A program made the translations under genes and the position numbers. Shown here piece by piece: positions 22,349 to 34,320 of a DNA stretch of 64,000 bases. The notes under the pieces were generated by a model that searched no databases, was not told where the DNA came from, and saw nothing but the letters and a program-made list of their open reading frames with translations. The DNA is from Erodium maritimum (taxonomy: Eukaryota > Streptophyta > Magnoliopsida > Geraniales > Geraniaceae), in contig OY997589.1 in the NCBI GenBank assembly GCA_963921825.1, positions 84,552,523 to 84,616,522 on the forward strand. The letters run 5' to 3'. Each line of letters starts with the position of its first letter. Position 1 is the first letter of the stretch.

Positions 22349-23590
22349 TGATGTGGACATAAATTGCATCGATTCTAGATGTTTTTAGCCCACATTCTTG
22401 AGCATTTTAGTCCCGGTATTGTATAATTTGGACCTATTTTCTCTCGTTACTCGTATTGTGTCTCTCATTATGTCTTGTAGGTGGTTTGATCAAAAAAAGG
22501 CTAAAATAGAGGAAAACCCGGTTTTAGGAGTTTTGGAAGCCGACTGATCTTGCAAAGGGCATAACTTCTTCATACAAACTCCGATTGCCTTGTATTTTAT
22601 GTCAAATCGAAGGTAATTAAGAGATCTACAACTTTCGTCAAGGGGCCAAGATCATCCAAAACTCTTTGCTCCACCACGGAGCCGTGACATGGTCCGTGAC
22701 GGGTCCCACTATGGAGCCGTGACGGAGATCGAAAATGGTCAAAAACTCTCTGTTCCATCAAGGAGCCGTGAAATAGTCCGTGATGGGTCGGTCCCATCAA
22801 GGAGCCGTGACGCGCATCCATAAGCGCCCTCGGAGTGCCTTACTTCATCTGAGGCCCCACTGGTCAAAAGCTACCTTGATATACAGTTCACGTCCCTTCC
22901 GTTATGATGTATGTTGGGATGCTAGAAGTGTGCATTCAGAGTCGAATCTAGTCAAGCTGGATGGCTCATGGCACCACCATCAGTAGTATGTCTATTACGA
23001 TGAGGGAGCCTGTTTAAAGCACCAAGGCTCGTCCCTTTGGACCTTATATTTGGCTTCTTGGGAGGCGAAGTGAAACCCGATTGCCTTGTATTTTATGTCA
23101 AATCGAAGGGAATTCAGAGATCTACAACTTTCGTCAAGGGGCCAAGATCATCCAAAACTCTTTGCTCCACCACGGAGCTGTGACATGGTCCGTGACGGGT
23201 CCCACTATGGAGCCGTGACGGAGATCGAAAATGGTCAAAAACTCTCTGTTCCATCAAGGAGCCGTGAAATAGTCTGTGATGGGTCCCATCAAGGATCCGT
23301 GACGCGCATCCATAAGCGCCCTCGGAGTGCCTTCCTTCATCTGAGGCCCCACTGGTCAAAAGCTACCTTGATATACAGTTCACGTCCCTTCCGTTATGAT
23401 GTATGTTGGGATGCTAGAAGTGTGCATTCAGAGTCGAATCTAGTCAAGCTGGATGGCTCATGGCACCACCATCAGTAGTATGTCTATTACGATGAGGGAG
23501 CCTGTTTAAAGCACCAAGGCTCGTCCCTTTGGACCTTATATTTGGCTTCTTGGGAGGCGAAGTGAAACCCATAGATCCTATATATGAGGT
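22349..23590. repeat. LTR-derived segment with a ~496-bp tandem duplication
   Basis: Two tandem units, about 22581-23076 and 23077-23570, are almost identical by eye. Each joins a part with alternating (A)GGAGCCGTGA / GTCCGTGA motifs, typical of some plant Ty3/gypsy end repeats, to the ~280-bp block that also occurs at 22059-22348. A possible LTR start, TGATGTGGACA, lies at 22349. This looks like an old LTR-element remnant reshaped by unequal exchange between repeats. The element is broken and no coding region is recognisable. Confidence 0.7.
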
Positions 23591-23960
23591 CCTTGGTAAC
23601 AAGGTCGTAGGTCTCCCCATACCTTGGTCCCGATGCCTGGCAATATTTTGCGATTGAGTGGCCGATTGGTGAAGAGGCCTTGGTCGTAATTTAAAATTTA
23701 CAATTTATGGAATAAGTGTTGAAGATATAATAAGTGTAGACTCTAGTATTTTTATTCAGGTGGAGTGTAATTTTCAATTTTTTGTTAAATAGTGTTTTGT
23801 TTGTCGAATTTATTAAGGGTGATGTGATTCATATATTTTAATATGGTATACATTGACAATTTTTCACCAGAAGATCTGATTAAGAGAAACGACAATCAGC
23901 GAGATTATACATGTGAAATAATGTTATTAGCTCTCAAATGAGATGAAGATCAAACTATAA
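23591..23960. other. AT-rich spacer
   Basis: I see nothing recognisable between the tandem duplication and the inverted-repeat element that follows. Confidence 0.4.
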
Positions 23961-23984
23961 CGCTACATTATGTTTCAGTTTTTC

Positions 23985-24785
23985 CCCCAAGTTTATTAAT
24001 TTGATCTTTTCCGCTTTGTTTCAACTTCAATTTAATTTTTTTTTTCTGTTTTCAAGGGCTTTCTAAAAAGCAGTGTATTGAATATGTTTTGATGTGTTTT
24101 TTGATACATGTATAGATGTGTGGATATGAGTGTGAAAAATTGTGATCTGGTTTACAAATATAGGTGATGTGGATTGAGAATATGGTGATGTGAGTTTAGA
24201 ATATGATGTATATGGTTTTAGAATATGAGGAATGTGGGTTTGAGAACATAACATATGTAGGTTTGAGAATATAGGTGTTGTGGGTTGAGAATATGCGATG
24301 TGAGATGAGAATACGAGGATATGGTTTGAGAATAAAAAGGATGTGAGTTTGAGTATATGAGGAAAGTAGGTTTGAGAATATAGGTGTTGTGGGTTGAGAA
24401 TATAAGAATATGAGAGATGTGGGTTTGATAATATGACGGATGTGGCCTGAGAATATAAGTGAGGTGAGTTGAGAATACGAGGGATGTGGTTTACAAATAT
24501 TTATGGGCAATGTGTGTTATGCATATGCGGGATACACTTTGCAAATATAATTGAAATGGTTTGAGTTAACAGCGATATGGTTTGAGAATATGGCAGATGA
24601 GGTTTACAAATAGCGTGTTTATCATAATTTTTGCTTGTACAAGTCTTTTCTTTATTTAAAATATATCCAATATGCTAGTTGATAAATAGATCTTGGAGAA
24701 AGAAAAATATTGGCGCAAAAAAAATTAAATCAGTGTTGAAACGAAGCAGGAACGATCAAATTAATAAACTTGGTAGAAAAAAAAT
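23985..24785. repeat. Foldback-like element with a minisatellite core
   Basis: Inverted repeats of about 55-65 bp (23985-24045 and 24716-24780), each containing AAGTTTATTAATTTGATC...CGTTTCAA-like sequence, bracket about 650 bp of degenerate tandem repeats. The core unit is about 25-30 bp, around a (T)GAGAATATGAGGNATGTGGGTT motif, with many variants. Minus-strand frames (24063-24254, 24196-24510) are translations of this periodicity. The arrangement suggests a foldback-type DNA element that expanded by internal tandem repetition. I found no clear target duplication. Confidence 0.65.
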
Positions 24786-24874
24786 ATGAGCATTTTCTAA
24801 GCGCGACAAGTGGTATGTTGTGGTTGAATTCGCAGGTTCACATTTTAAAAGAGGTTCGCATATGATTGTCACCC

Positions 24875-24875
<1 letters not shown>

Positions 24876-24957
<82 letters not shown>
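24876..24957. repeat. (TA)n(GA)n compound microsatellite
   Basis: A run of TA dinucleotides passes directly into a run of GA dinucleotides, about 80 bp in all. The (TA)n part can extrude as a cruciform and is likely to vary in length. Confidence 0.95.
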
Positions 24958-24961
<4 letters not shown>

Positions 24962-25129
24962 CTATCCAGTAGAAACTTCACTTATTGTGTGAATTACGAA
25001 CTATTGTAAACCGTCAGATTTGAAAAATGTACGAAGGAGATCATAAGACGAATTTATGACTTTTCACGTTACTATAACGCATGTTAACCGTTATTGTAGC
25101 GTTGTTGACCGTTAATATAACGTGTTCAT

Positions 25130-25315
25130 ACAAGGGTCCTGATACATTACATTCAAAGGTGTTAGTACCTTACATATAAAATGTGATGGTTATATACAAA
25201 GGTGTCGATACCTTATATACAAATAGGTGGTTGTACCTTACATATAAAGGTGATGATGCCTATATACATGAGTACTAGTACCTTACATACTAGGGTGTTG
25301 GTACCTTTTGTGCGC
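25130..25315. repeat. Degenerate minisatellite (GGTACCTTACATA unit)
   Basis: Six or seven imperfect units of about 25-32 bp share a GGTGTTGGTACCTTACATA core with many substitutions. There is no coding potential. Confidence 0.75.
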
Positions 25316-25687
25316 TGTAGGCGTGTTCAACACACACTATAGTACAATCAATAAGGTGAAATTCCTTACGTCATTTACAAAATTGCCACAATATGTTGGC
25401 AGCATCTGCGCCATTAGAGTTTGTGAACCCAATGGCTCTAGAGTGGGAAGAGGTCTTTCGAGCCTCAAAAGACCGGTATCCTTATGACTGTTATTACCCT
25501 ATATGAGAAAACGTCTTCTAAGATATAATGACAATAAGAATGAAAACAACTGTGTACAAACAAGTCTATCGGAGAGGAACAATTTCGTTTATATCTATTT
25601 TTCAAACGATATATAGAATAAAAACTAAATAAAGAAAAATGGATATTCAAACATGAGTAAATCTACATGAAACTGACAAAAGGAAAA
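25316..25687. other. Spacer, no recognisable feature
   Basis: No gene, repeat or transposon end was recognised in this stretch. Confidence 0.4.
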
Positions 25688-25807
25688 ACTCTTTCTTCTC
25701 TACCCTAAAACCCTAGCCACATGCCTCACCTCACCCTTCTTCTTCTTCTTCCTATCGTCGATGATGTCATGGTCTCCGTTCATGGTCATCGCCGATGGTG
25801 ACCCCTT

Positions 25808-25843
25808 CTCCTCCTCCTCCTCCTCCTCCTCCTCCTCCTCCTC
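25808..25843. repeat. (TCC)n trinucleotide repeat
   Basis: About twelve TCC units inside family X copy B. It creates spurious Pro-, Ser- and Gly-rich frames on both strands. Confidence 0.95.
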
Positions 25844-27353
25844 CTCTCTCTTCTCCCTTAACCCCTTCTTTATTTTCTCTGCCCCTTTCCTTCGTCCTCG
25901 GTGCTCCTGTTCCTCGGTCTCTTCCTGGTGTCGTCGAGTTTGGTCCGACCATCTATAGATCCGGTCTCCTCCTCAAGTTAACTTTCGTCGCTGGTGGTTT
26001 TTACGCCTCACAGGTACTTTGTGCGCTAGATCTGTTTTGGTTTTGGTTATGGTGTGGCGAGTGGTGCTCTGTCGAAACTGAGCCTCAACGGAAATGAGCA
26101 AAGAGTTGGCTCCTAGAGCTATGCATGCCAGTCTATGCCATGAGACTTGTTCCTCCTTCTTCATTCGCCGGAACCTCGGACATGTTGTGTGGAAGGTCTT
26201 GCCCGAGACTGCCCTATTCTAGTCTGTCGAAGATTTGTTGTTGTTCTGGATGGTATGGCTGCTATAATGTTCACCCCCCTTTGGCCATAATCATGGACTG
26301 CTCAACTGGTCCTCGGTTCCCCATGGCCGGATGGGGTCACCGGAGATTTTTTCTCCATCAGATTTGTGTGACCTGTGGGCTCGAGTTTTGGTTCTGAAGC
26401 TCTAGTTGTGTCTCTGTCTTGGTGGGTGCGGCCCGGTCAGAAGTGGTCGGTTCTTGCTCTTGCTTGGCGTCTGGTGTTCAGGGGTTTTCCGACGGATTTG
26501 ACCATTGCGGTGATAACTTGTTGCTGACAATTTTGAGGTTTGAGCTCATACTCGGTAGAAATGCCGGTCCTCCCCCCTTTGGTCTTTGTCTCGGTTTTGA
26601 CCGATATTATGTATCAAAGGGCTGAGTACGAGCTCCATCGTTTGTTCTGTTCCTCATGCTCTCGTCGGAGGAGCATCTTTTGGGTTATTGGAGGTGTCTA
26701 GTTTCAGCTCTGGCCGTGGGACACGCTTCTTCATCCTAACGGGGTTTGATCGTTGCTGAGCTTCTCTAGCTGCATCTGGTGGTTCGTTTGTGTACCTGGC
26801 GTTTCATTTCAAATCTGGTCGTGGGATGCGTTTCTTCATCCATCAGGATGTTAATTGTCGTGGATCTAGCGGGACGTCGTGGTACTGATACTGATATTTC
26901 CTCTCTTCATCTTAAGATTTGTGTCCATGCATTGTCCCCTTATCGGTATTTGTTGGTTATTCATCTGCCTTCTTCTACTTTGGCGGATAAGACTCGCCGG
27001 TTTAAGGTGTTGGCCGTCGATGAGTGATTTGGTCATTGGGCATCCCAGCTTTTTACTTTCAGATTCGTTTTTGGGGGTTTCTGTGTTCGGGTGGGTATTA
27101 CTCACCAGATCTGTCTTTGTCTCTTGCGGCGTTGTCCGCCGACGTGTTAGTGTTCACTTTCTCGTCTGTGTGACAGGTTGATAGTACTAATGAGACAGTG
27201 TGTCCTATTTTCTTAGGTTGTTGGTTGGTTTTATTACAATATCGCTTGTGCTTAATGGTTGCAAAATTTGGCTTAAAGACATTTTCTTTTGTGCGCTTCA
27301 TAGTTGTAAAATCCGGGTGTTAGACCTTGTCTTTAACTTGTTGTACGCTTCAT

Positions 27354-27785
27354 GGTTTTTTTTTATCTGCGAATTTTTATAAAGCTCCATTTCCCAACGA
27401 AGGAACAGGAGTAACCTGCAAAGTACAGGCTAAAAAAACCAACTGGGGACAACCCTTACAATTAGATACCATCTGTTTCCTCCAAACAAAATAACACTAA
27501 AAACAACATCCTGACAACTTAACGACGTTTGGATCGAAAAGAGCTACGAAAACACGCCAATGGGAATCGAAACCATTCCGATTTCGACCCCACCCCTCCT
27601 CCCTTAATCGAGAGGAGCCTCGACACACCAAGAGCCACTCCTTGCACCTTGATAACCACACTCTTCACAAAAGGAATCTCTTGTCTGAACACCAAATGGT
27701 TTCGAGCTAACCAAATCTCCCACAAAGTAATAGCACAAATAGGATTCCGTATTTTCTTTGCATACCGAGGCACCAAGAATATCTG
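27354..27785 (-). pseudogene. LINE ORF2 C-terminal fragment with tail
   Basis: The minus-strand frame at 27519-27776 (about 85 residues) reads ICAITLWEIWLARNHLVF, the stretch that follows the zf-RVT region at the end of plant L1 reverse transcriptase proteins (LWxIWxxRNxxxF). It runs on to a 3' UTR ending TATAAAAATTCGCAGATAAAAAAAA, a typical LINE tail, at 27354-27375. The copy is 5'-truncated to about 430 bp, as is usual for LINEs. The insertion interrupts family X copy B. I could not identify a clear target duplication. Confidence 0.8.
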
Positions 27786-27955
27786 GTTATTTAGACCTTC
27801 ATTGTCTGGTTTGCTCCCATGTTATGATGCCGAGGTTTCTGGTACAAAAATGCTCTTTCGTGTATCAAGTTACTCCCCGTGTTGGGATTGTGGTAGGCGT
27901 TTGGTTGGTGGCTGAGCCACTTGGTTTTCTGTTGGACCAAAAATAGTTCGGTCCT

Positions 27956-28815
27956 CAAAATTTTCAAGCATTGCCTCTACAGATGCCTTCTTTTTTTATT
28001 TTCCGAAAAGATTGAACTTTTATAATATTATTTTACTGATAAAAAAACGCATGAGTGACTTCAGGGTACATGAAATCACGTTTTTAGCTCCAAATCAATT
28101 TCAAAATTTAAATTAAATTGCTGAGAATTTATTAAGGGGCCTGAAATTTGCATCCTCGGTTATGCACGTGAAAGAAAACCCTACTTTTAAGCACTTCAAA
28201 TACGCAATGAAAGGCTTCCATACATGTATAAACTCAGAAGACTCGATATCCTTTTTATGAGAGATTTAAAAATAAAATGTTTGATTTTATCTGCATGTGT
28301 TTTAACATTCTAGTTCAATATGTGATATTTACGTCTTAATTTTTCATTCACCTTTTATTTGTTTGGAGCTTGAAATATCTGGTTGAAAAGATCTGATATC
28401 AATATATATACCGTTGTATTTTATATTATTCAAATACAAACCTTTCCATTTTAAAAAACTAAATTTGAATTGACATATTCTCATCCATAAACTTCATCTT
28501 TTTCAACAATAAATAGTTTCCTTTGACGTTCTATATTTGTTCATATTTAGAGGAATCACAATTGATTTGTCATGACTAAAGTTTATTTGTTTAATAGATC
28601 AAACTTTGTAGCACAAAACCAATCCAACCACTTTCTTAACAAACATTTCTCATGGTTAACCTTTTGAGTTTGGTTAGGTTAACACATGGACGTATTGTAT
28701 TGGTGGCAAGCTTATACTGTGGTTCACTGATTTCCACAAAGTATACATTATCTCGTACCGACATAAGATTCTTCCTAGCTTTCATGAACCGTTGTTTCGT
28801 GCCTAACTACTAACT
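27956..28815. other. AT-rich intergenic DNA
   Basis: I see no gene, terminal repeat or tandem array in this 860-bp stretch. Confidence 0.45.
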
Positions 28816-31800
28816 ACCTCCGTTGTAGCTTTTCATAGTGGTGGACTGAGTATCCCCCCAGGTTGTCAGCGTGCGTCGTCCTCTCTTGAATGATAGGGGT
28901 AGAGCTCCAAAGCGCGGGATTGCTGACCCCTGAGCTGGTAGGGAACCTTGAGTCGGTTCTTGATGGTACCACTGTCATCCTACATCTAGGGGGACGGTAT
29001 AACCAACTGCCCTCCCCCTGGGCCAGTTCACACTCATTCCTCGAGGCAAGGGTGTTTACTGGCCCCCGCCGCTGTATTAGAAGCACCATCTGATCGAGTC
29101 CCTTCCGAGTCTTCATCTTCCTCCACATCTCTGACCAGCCTTTTCATTCCTGTCGACACTGACCGAGGTTCCCCTCGTTGCTCCAATCGGCCATCTCGGG
29201 GCCCCGATCGTTGTATGACCGGTTGAGGCCTCCACGGTCGAGACTGTTGGGTCTCGAGGTAGGGTTGGAGATGAACCAACTCGCAGCGGAAAATCAAGGA
29301 AAACCAAGAGACGGTTAAAACCATGAAACAACTAACAAAGAATGGATTCACAAGAGAAAAAATTCAGCACTATTTCTTACCAAAACAAGAACACCGGTTA
29401 ACGAATGATTGGCTTGAGTCTCTAAGACGCCTACATATCCACATGGGAATCAAAGTCACGTAGTTCTTCTCTTTGAGGACTCAAGAACACAAAAATGGAG
29501 GTGGGAGCTTGCCAAACCCGAAATTGCAAGGGAAAGGGGAGAGAAGTTGTGTTTCCTATTATTGTCTTGTGTTTGTTATGTTGAAAAAAGATGACTTAAA
29601 CATAACAAAACTCATACTTGTCCAACTAAAGGCATGGGACAAGTATGGTGTCAAGTAAGGTGTAAATAGGACAAAGTATGGCAAGACAAGATTGGGTTAG
29701 GTGGTGAATCACCAACACCTTAATCCTTGTCTTCCTTACTTATTACTAATTAATCAAGACTTAATTAACTAGTTGCATGGGCCTTGGTTGCATGGGCCTT
29801 TCATGGGCCTCTTGGAACATGGCCCGTGGCCATTTCCAACGAGGTCCCGTGATTCGCTCATCGCCTCCAAGCCTTCCATACCGAAAATGTCCAACATTAT
29901 CCGACACGATCAATCCCAAGACTCCAAGCCTTGTCTTGATCCGTAAAGTCCTATTCACTTACGAGCACATGACCAAAAACCCAATTTTGGTCATGTCCCG
30001 AGACAACTCCCTTTTGGCCATTCTCTATAAATGTGTCAATGAGTTTCACCTTCCGGTGTGACCCTTAGGTTTATGCATGTCAATAGATCAACGTAAAATC
30101 CCATTTTACTTGATCCTATTTAAGTGGCGACTAACGAGACTTTAGTATTGCCTGACACTGCATAACGAATCGACCCTGTCGATTCTAACCTTTCTGTCAT
30201 CCTTGTCATTATCCTTTTATCTCCGATATCCTGATTGAGATAAGGCATAGAGCCGTCATCCTTATTATTCTCAATCACTGTTCCTTGATATGTGAGATGA
30301 CTGAAGATATGATACCCAGTATCATGTGCATGGCCATGCTATTCTTTCAGTCACTCTCGATCAAGCGGCCGAGAACCGATATCTTTCTCATACCTCAGTA
30401 TGAGGGATAAATCCCTTAGCCGTCTTTCGTGTCATTCATGTAGCCCGTCCCCAAGCCAATCCTGGCCGTTATGGAAGCCCTGTTACGGACAACGTTAGGC
30501 TCAGGTTAAACTCAGTTGTTGACTACATAGCGATCATAAAGACTCCTTGGTCTAAGGATACATGACAAGCTACGACACTGAATATGTTCATGACTTAATC
30601 TATGGCACATATTCAGGGCGGGTCGTTCAATATCATGTCCCACATGATATCTATGATCAGACTCCGGAATCCCATTCCAATGACTAACAGGATGTAAGCC
30701 ATAAAGAGCCATCTTTCATACTAGTCGCTTCTAGTGAAGCTTTGGTGACTAGGGACCCATCGAATGTGATCTATCTCGATCTATGGTTCTATTCGCATTG
30801 TGGGCATAGATCAGAGCACACATCGATATATTACTGCAACACATAAGTAATATAAAGCCGCTTTAATTTTATTGCTAACGATGATATATACATTTGTACA
30901 TTTAGGATTGAACTACGGGCACTAAGACTAACAGAGACTCCTCCTCCTCCTCTACCCGTCCTCTCCGACTGGTCTCCCTCTAAGGGGCCACCGGGGAAAA
31001 ATGTCGAGTTGGTGTCCCCGACGCACCCCCCGAAATAGGCCCAATTTGTTCCTGGGATAGGTTTCCCATGCTTAGCTTTCAACAATGCTGAGCGTGGATC
31101 AGTCGAGGACCTCAGAAATGGGCCCTTCGTTCCCTCGCTCTCTGGGCATGCTGGGAAAAGATGGCCGGCACATCTGCATCCATGGAAATGATCTGGCAAT
31201 AACCTATAAGACAAATGCAACAAAGTACGTACCTGATCTTTCGAGAGACGGAACCACACTTCTCGTTGCAAGGGGACCCGCACGTCAACCCAGATACGAA
31301 TTCGCATGAAATCCCCCCAGCACATGCCATACTTATATGTGTCCTCCGCATGAAAGACACCCAACGTATTCCAAATCCAGAATGCCACCTTTCTGGTCCA
31401 TGCCCCCACTGGCAAATTGGATACCCTTACCCAGACTGAGAAGTGGTTAAAATGCATGTCCCCTGGCCTCATGTACGCTCTAAGATCCGCAAAGATGACT
31501 AAGGAATCCCATAAGGACCAGGGTTCCCCAGCTAGCACACTCATTCGTTCCTTGGTCGTCTTAAAGAAAAAAGCCACCACCCCGTCTTCCAGGGGTCTTG
31601 CCTCCACGTTCCGTATTCCCCACAAGTCTTCCATGCGATCCACCATTGTTCTTCAATAGAAAGGACGTGTAGTAAGTACCCTTACCGCTAAGACAAATGT
31701 AAAGTCCGGTCCGTCCTCTTCTATTTCTTCCGGTGACAATGCCACCTCCTTGATCTGGAGTGCCCTCATCTCATTGCCAATATCTCTCATACCCGAAGTA

Positions 31801-32775
31801 GGGCCCTTACCTTGAGTACCCGGATGAAGGTTATGTCGAGGTTGGTTTGGGAACCGACCCGATTCGAAACCGGTCTGAGCCGGGTTTGGGTGAGCTCCTG
31901 ACCGGACCCGGGTGCATGTCTGTCCCGTCCCCCCGTCAGGCCCGCAGACCCCGCGCCCTCGTTAGGCCTTCTCGGCCCGTGACGCCCGACCCTCTGATCT
32001 GAGCCCAGCCATTGTAACCCCTAATCCGCCGGCCCAACCCGCTGTTTAACTTCCACCCATCCTCTTGGGCCGGCCCGTAATCCCTTCAAAGCCCGCCTTG
32101 CGTCTAAAAGTAGGCCCGACGCCACCGGCTCAGATGGCCTGATCGCCTCAAGAATACTAGCAGGTTCTTTTCCCGGTCGCCGTCTCCAGCGATTCTTGTC
32201 GGATTAGTTGAACGGGCACTAGTGTCGAAGTGACAAGATCCTCCCCCTCAACCGCCGCCTCCAAATGTCTGGTCATGATTGTCCCCCACCGGCCTGTCGA
32301 GGTCGTGGGCATATCGCCGGCGTCCGCTGCAATGGTCCCTTCTTGACGCCACGAGATGATCAATTGGACGGCGCCCCGAGCCTCGTGTCATCTCCGGTCG
32401 CTCACCCGCCTCTCGAACCGCCGCGAATCGCATCGGGCTCCTCTCCACCCATGGTTCCTCCTGCTCTTCCTCCATCGCCCCGACGATCCAGATCGAGACA
32501 AGTTACGTACCGGGGTGATGGGCACCACCGGCGAGCCGAGGTTCTCCTCCTCCATTGGTTCCTCTTCCTCCGCCATCCTTAACGATCCGGATCGGGATAA
32601 GAATCGAGACGAGCTGTCGAACGCCGCCGGTGATCTGGTGGATTCCTGCTCCGCCTCCTCCAAGGGCTCCGTCGGCTCCCAAAGAATCCCGACATCTAGG
32701 CCCCAGTCACTGCTTGATAGACGTCCGGCCGAGATTTCCATATTCCTTGATCAAGCGTTTTAGCAAAACCCTAGT
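28816..32775 (-). pseudogene. LINE ORF1 region of DUF4283/zinc-knuckle type, split by a solo LTR
   Basis: On the minus strand an ORF1-like sequence runs from about 32741 to 30934 and continues at 29244-28816 beyond a solo LTR. The frame at 31646-30934 gives the DUF4283 signature: HFNHFSVWVRVSNLPVGAWT, then a LGVF/GDFMRIRIWVDVRVPL block. A worn zinc knuckle follows (CRCAGHLFPAC). An acidic and Ser-rich N-terminus starts at 32741. Frames change several times, so it is dead. No reverse transcriptase is attached; the 3' edge near 28816 coincides with that of the related copy at 33216. Such proteins bind the LINE RNA. Confidence 0.75.
29245..30933. mobile_element. Solo LTR, 1689 bp (LTR family 2)
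   Basis: The block starts TGTTGGG and ends CTAACA, with a perfect 5-bp target duplication GAGAC (29240-29244 and 30934-30938). The DNA on either side belongs to one DUF4283-type LINE copy. No primer site, coding region or second LTR is present, so only a solo LTR remains after recombination. Sequence style suggests a Ty1/copia or Ty3/gypsy element with long LTRs; I cannot fix the lineage. The perfect duplication suggests a moderate to young age. The minus-strand frame of the LINE runs a short way into it by chance. Confidence 0.9.
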
Positions 32776-33215
32776 TCTGGAGAGAAAAGGTTGCGCTTGT
32801 TCCGAACACCATAAAGTGAAGTTCGCATTCTTAAATAAATAGAATCGTGTCAATTAAATTAGACTTAAATTTTATAAATATCACTAAGTTTTTTTTACCA
32901 GAGTTTAATGTAGGGAAAAGAACAAATGTATATTCTTAAGTGATCACGTTTCTCTGATATCTATTTTTATGTTTTTTTGGATCCAAAACCTATCTCGATG
33001 TTTTTCTTATGACAAATATCTAATGTCGTTAAATTCTTCATCTATTTTCTGTTATTTTTTAAAAAATACTCAAAATGTCCTTAGAACAAATAAATCTTTT
33101 TTATTTAGAAAAATCATTTTTACTTTAGAACAAATAATTTTTATTTTACAAAAAAAAACTGTTTTTATTTTATAGAGACTGGCGGCGGAAGCTAGGACAG
33201 AGCATGCCCCTTACC
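32776..33215. other. AT-rich spacer between two LINE ORF1 copies
   Basis: T- and A-rich sequence with TTTTATTTTA-like runs, similar in style to the interior of the Mutator-type element at 53.7-53.9 kb. No feature is recognised. Confidence 0.4.
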
Positions 33216-34320
33216 GTTAAAAAGTGATGGTGGACAGAGTACTCCCCCAGGTTGTTAGAGTGCGTCTTCGTCCCTTAATTGATAATGGTAGGGCTCCAAA
33301 ATGCGGGATTGCTGATCTCCGAGCTGGTAGGGAAGTACCGTGCCGGTTTTTGGTGGAACCGCTGCCACCTTACGTCCAGAGGGGTGGTACAGCCGACCGA
33401 CCCCTTCTGAATATCTTCGAACTCATTCTGTGAGGTGAGGGTACTTATAGCCCCCTGCCGCTATAATTGGTGTTCATACCAAAAGAATGGAGGCTTCAGA
33501 TTCCTCTACCTCGGATATCGAGATAGTGACCTTTTGATCCCAACCGACCCGCTTTCTGCCATAGGTGCCCCCAAACCCGTACTATCCCAGGTCAACCTGC
33601 CCGCCTAGATCCAAGACCCCTTGGGTCTCTCTGCCCCGAGTCGGGCCATCCCGTAGCCGGCTTCTAGTGGGCCTCGACCCAATAAGGAAAATCGAGGGTC
33701 CGACCCTTGATCCCCTTGCCCAAGAACCCTAAAAGACCCTCGTCCCTCACGCCGCCGTCCCCCTCAGACCGGCCCTATTCCCTTCCGGTGAACGAAGGCC
33801 CAAGGAAACCTGATGGAAGCCTATCTCGGGCGGCTCACGAACCGGAACCCTGTTGAGCTCCTTTCCACGACGCCGCCAGGACGTCCTCTCCTGGTGTTTT
33901 TTCCTCGGTCGTCGCCTCCCGGTCGACAGCTCCCCGTGTCCGTCTAGTCGGCCAGTCCCGGTATCCGAGGGGATCTGATGCACCTGCTCCGACGCTTTCG
34001 GCCCCCCATGTTTCTGCAGATCACCGCCCACCAGTGTCGGAGATCCAAGGGATCGAGAGTATGTACGAGACTGCGAAGTCGGAGACAATGGAGGGGATAG
34101 ACTCGCTGCCCTCATTCCTTTGATTCCTCCGCTCGGTGCATGAAAATAGTCGGAGACACTGGTGTAGAACCATTCCTTCGTCTCTATAAAGTCGTAAAAT
34201 CCTATTTTTGGTTACAAGAAAAAAAGGTTGTAGGTGACGAAAACCCATTCCACCATCCTGTTTCATTTTAATTATTCGGAAGAAGAGGACTAGAAAAGTT
34301 CTGAAAATTGAACTTGGGCT
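33216..34320 (-). pseudogene. Second DUF4283-type LINE ORF1 relic
   Basis: 33218-33480 aligns by eye with 28830-29095 in the same orientation, including shared blocks such as CCCCCAGGTTGT, GGGCTCCAAA and GCGGGATTGCTGA. The rest, to about 34.1 kb, has the Pro/Arg-rich style of the ORF1 N-terminal half. Frames are short, and the DUF4283 core itself is not readable. Both copies stop at the same 3' position, which hints at a shared shortened source element. Confidence 0.5.

Larger units (their letters stand above)
25688..27955 (+). repeat. Family X retroposon copy B, split by a LINE fragment
   Basis: The copy opens with ACCCTAAAACCCTAGCC, has the GTCATGG...TTCATGGTCATCGCCG block, a (TCC)n tract (25808-25843), and the TTGGCCGTCGATGAGTG and GCTTCATAGTTGTAAAAT segments. 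A minus-strand LINE fragment interrupts it at 27354-27785. X sequence resumes with TTATTTAGACCTTC and TACTCCCCGTGTTGGG, matching copies C and D. The far edge near 27.95 kb is approximate. No ORF has support: the polyglycine and polyproline frames over the (TCC)n tract are artefacts. Confidence 0.6.

Noticed and set aside
24063-24510. Minus-strand frames with repeated NPHSSYS-like peptides
   Set aside because: They translate a degenerate minisatellite and have no start context or domain.
25761-26097. Frames rich in Pro, Ser or Gly
   Set aside because: They cross a (TCC)n microsatellite in a non-coding repeat; composition explains the frame.
29245-30900. Solo LTR end at the TTGTACA near 30900
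   Set aside because: Only the end at 30933 (CTAACA) leaves the perfect GAGAC duplication and matches the inverted TGTTGG start.
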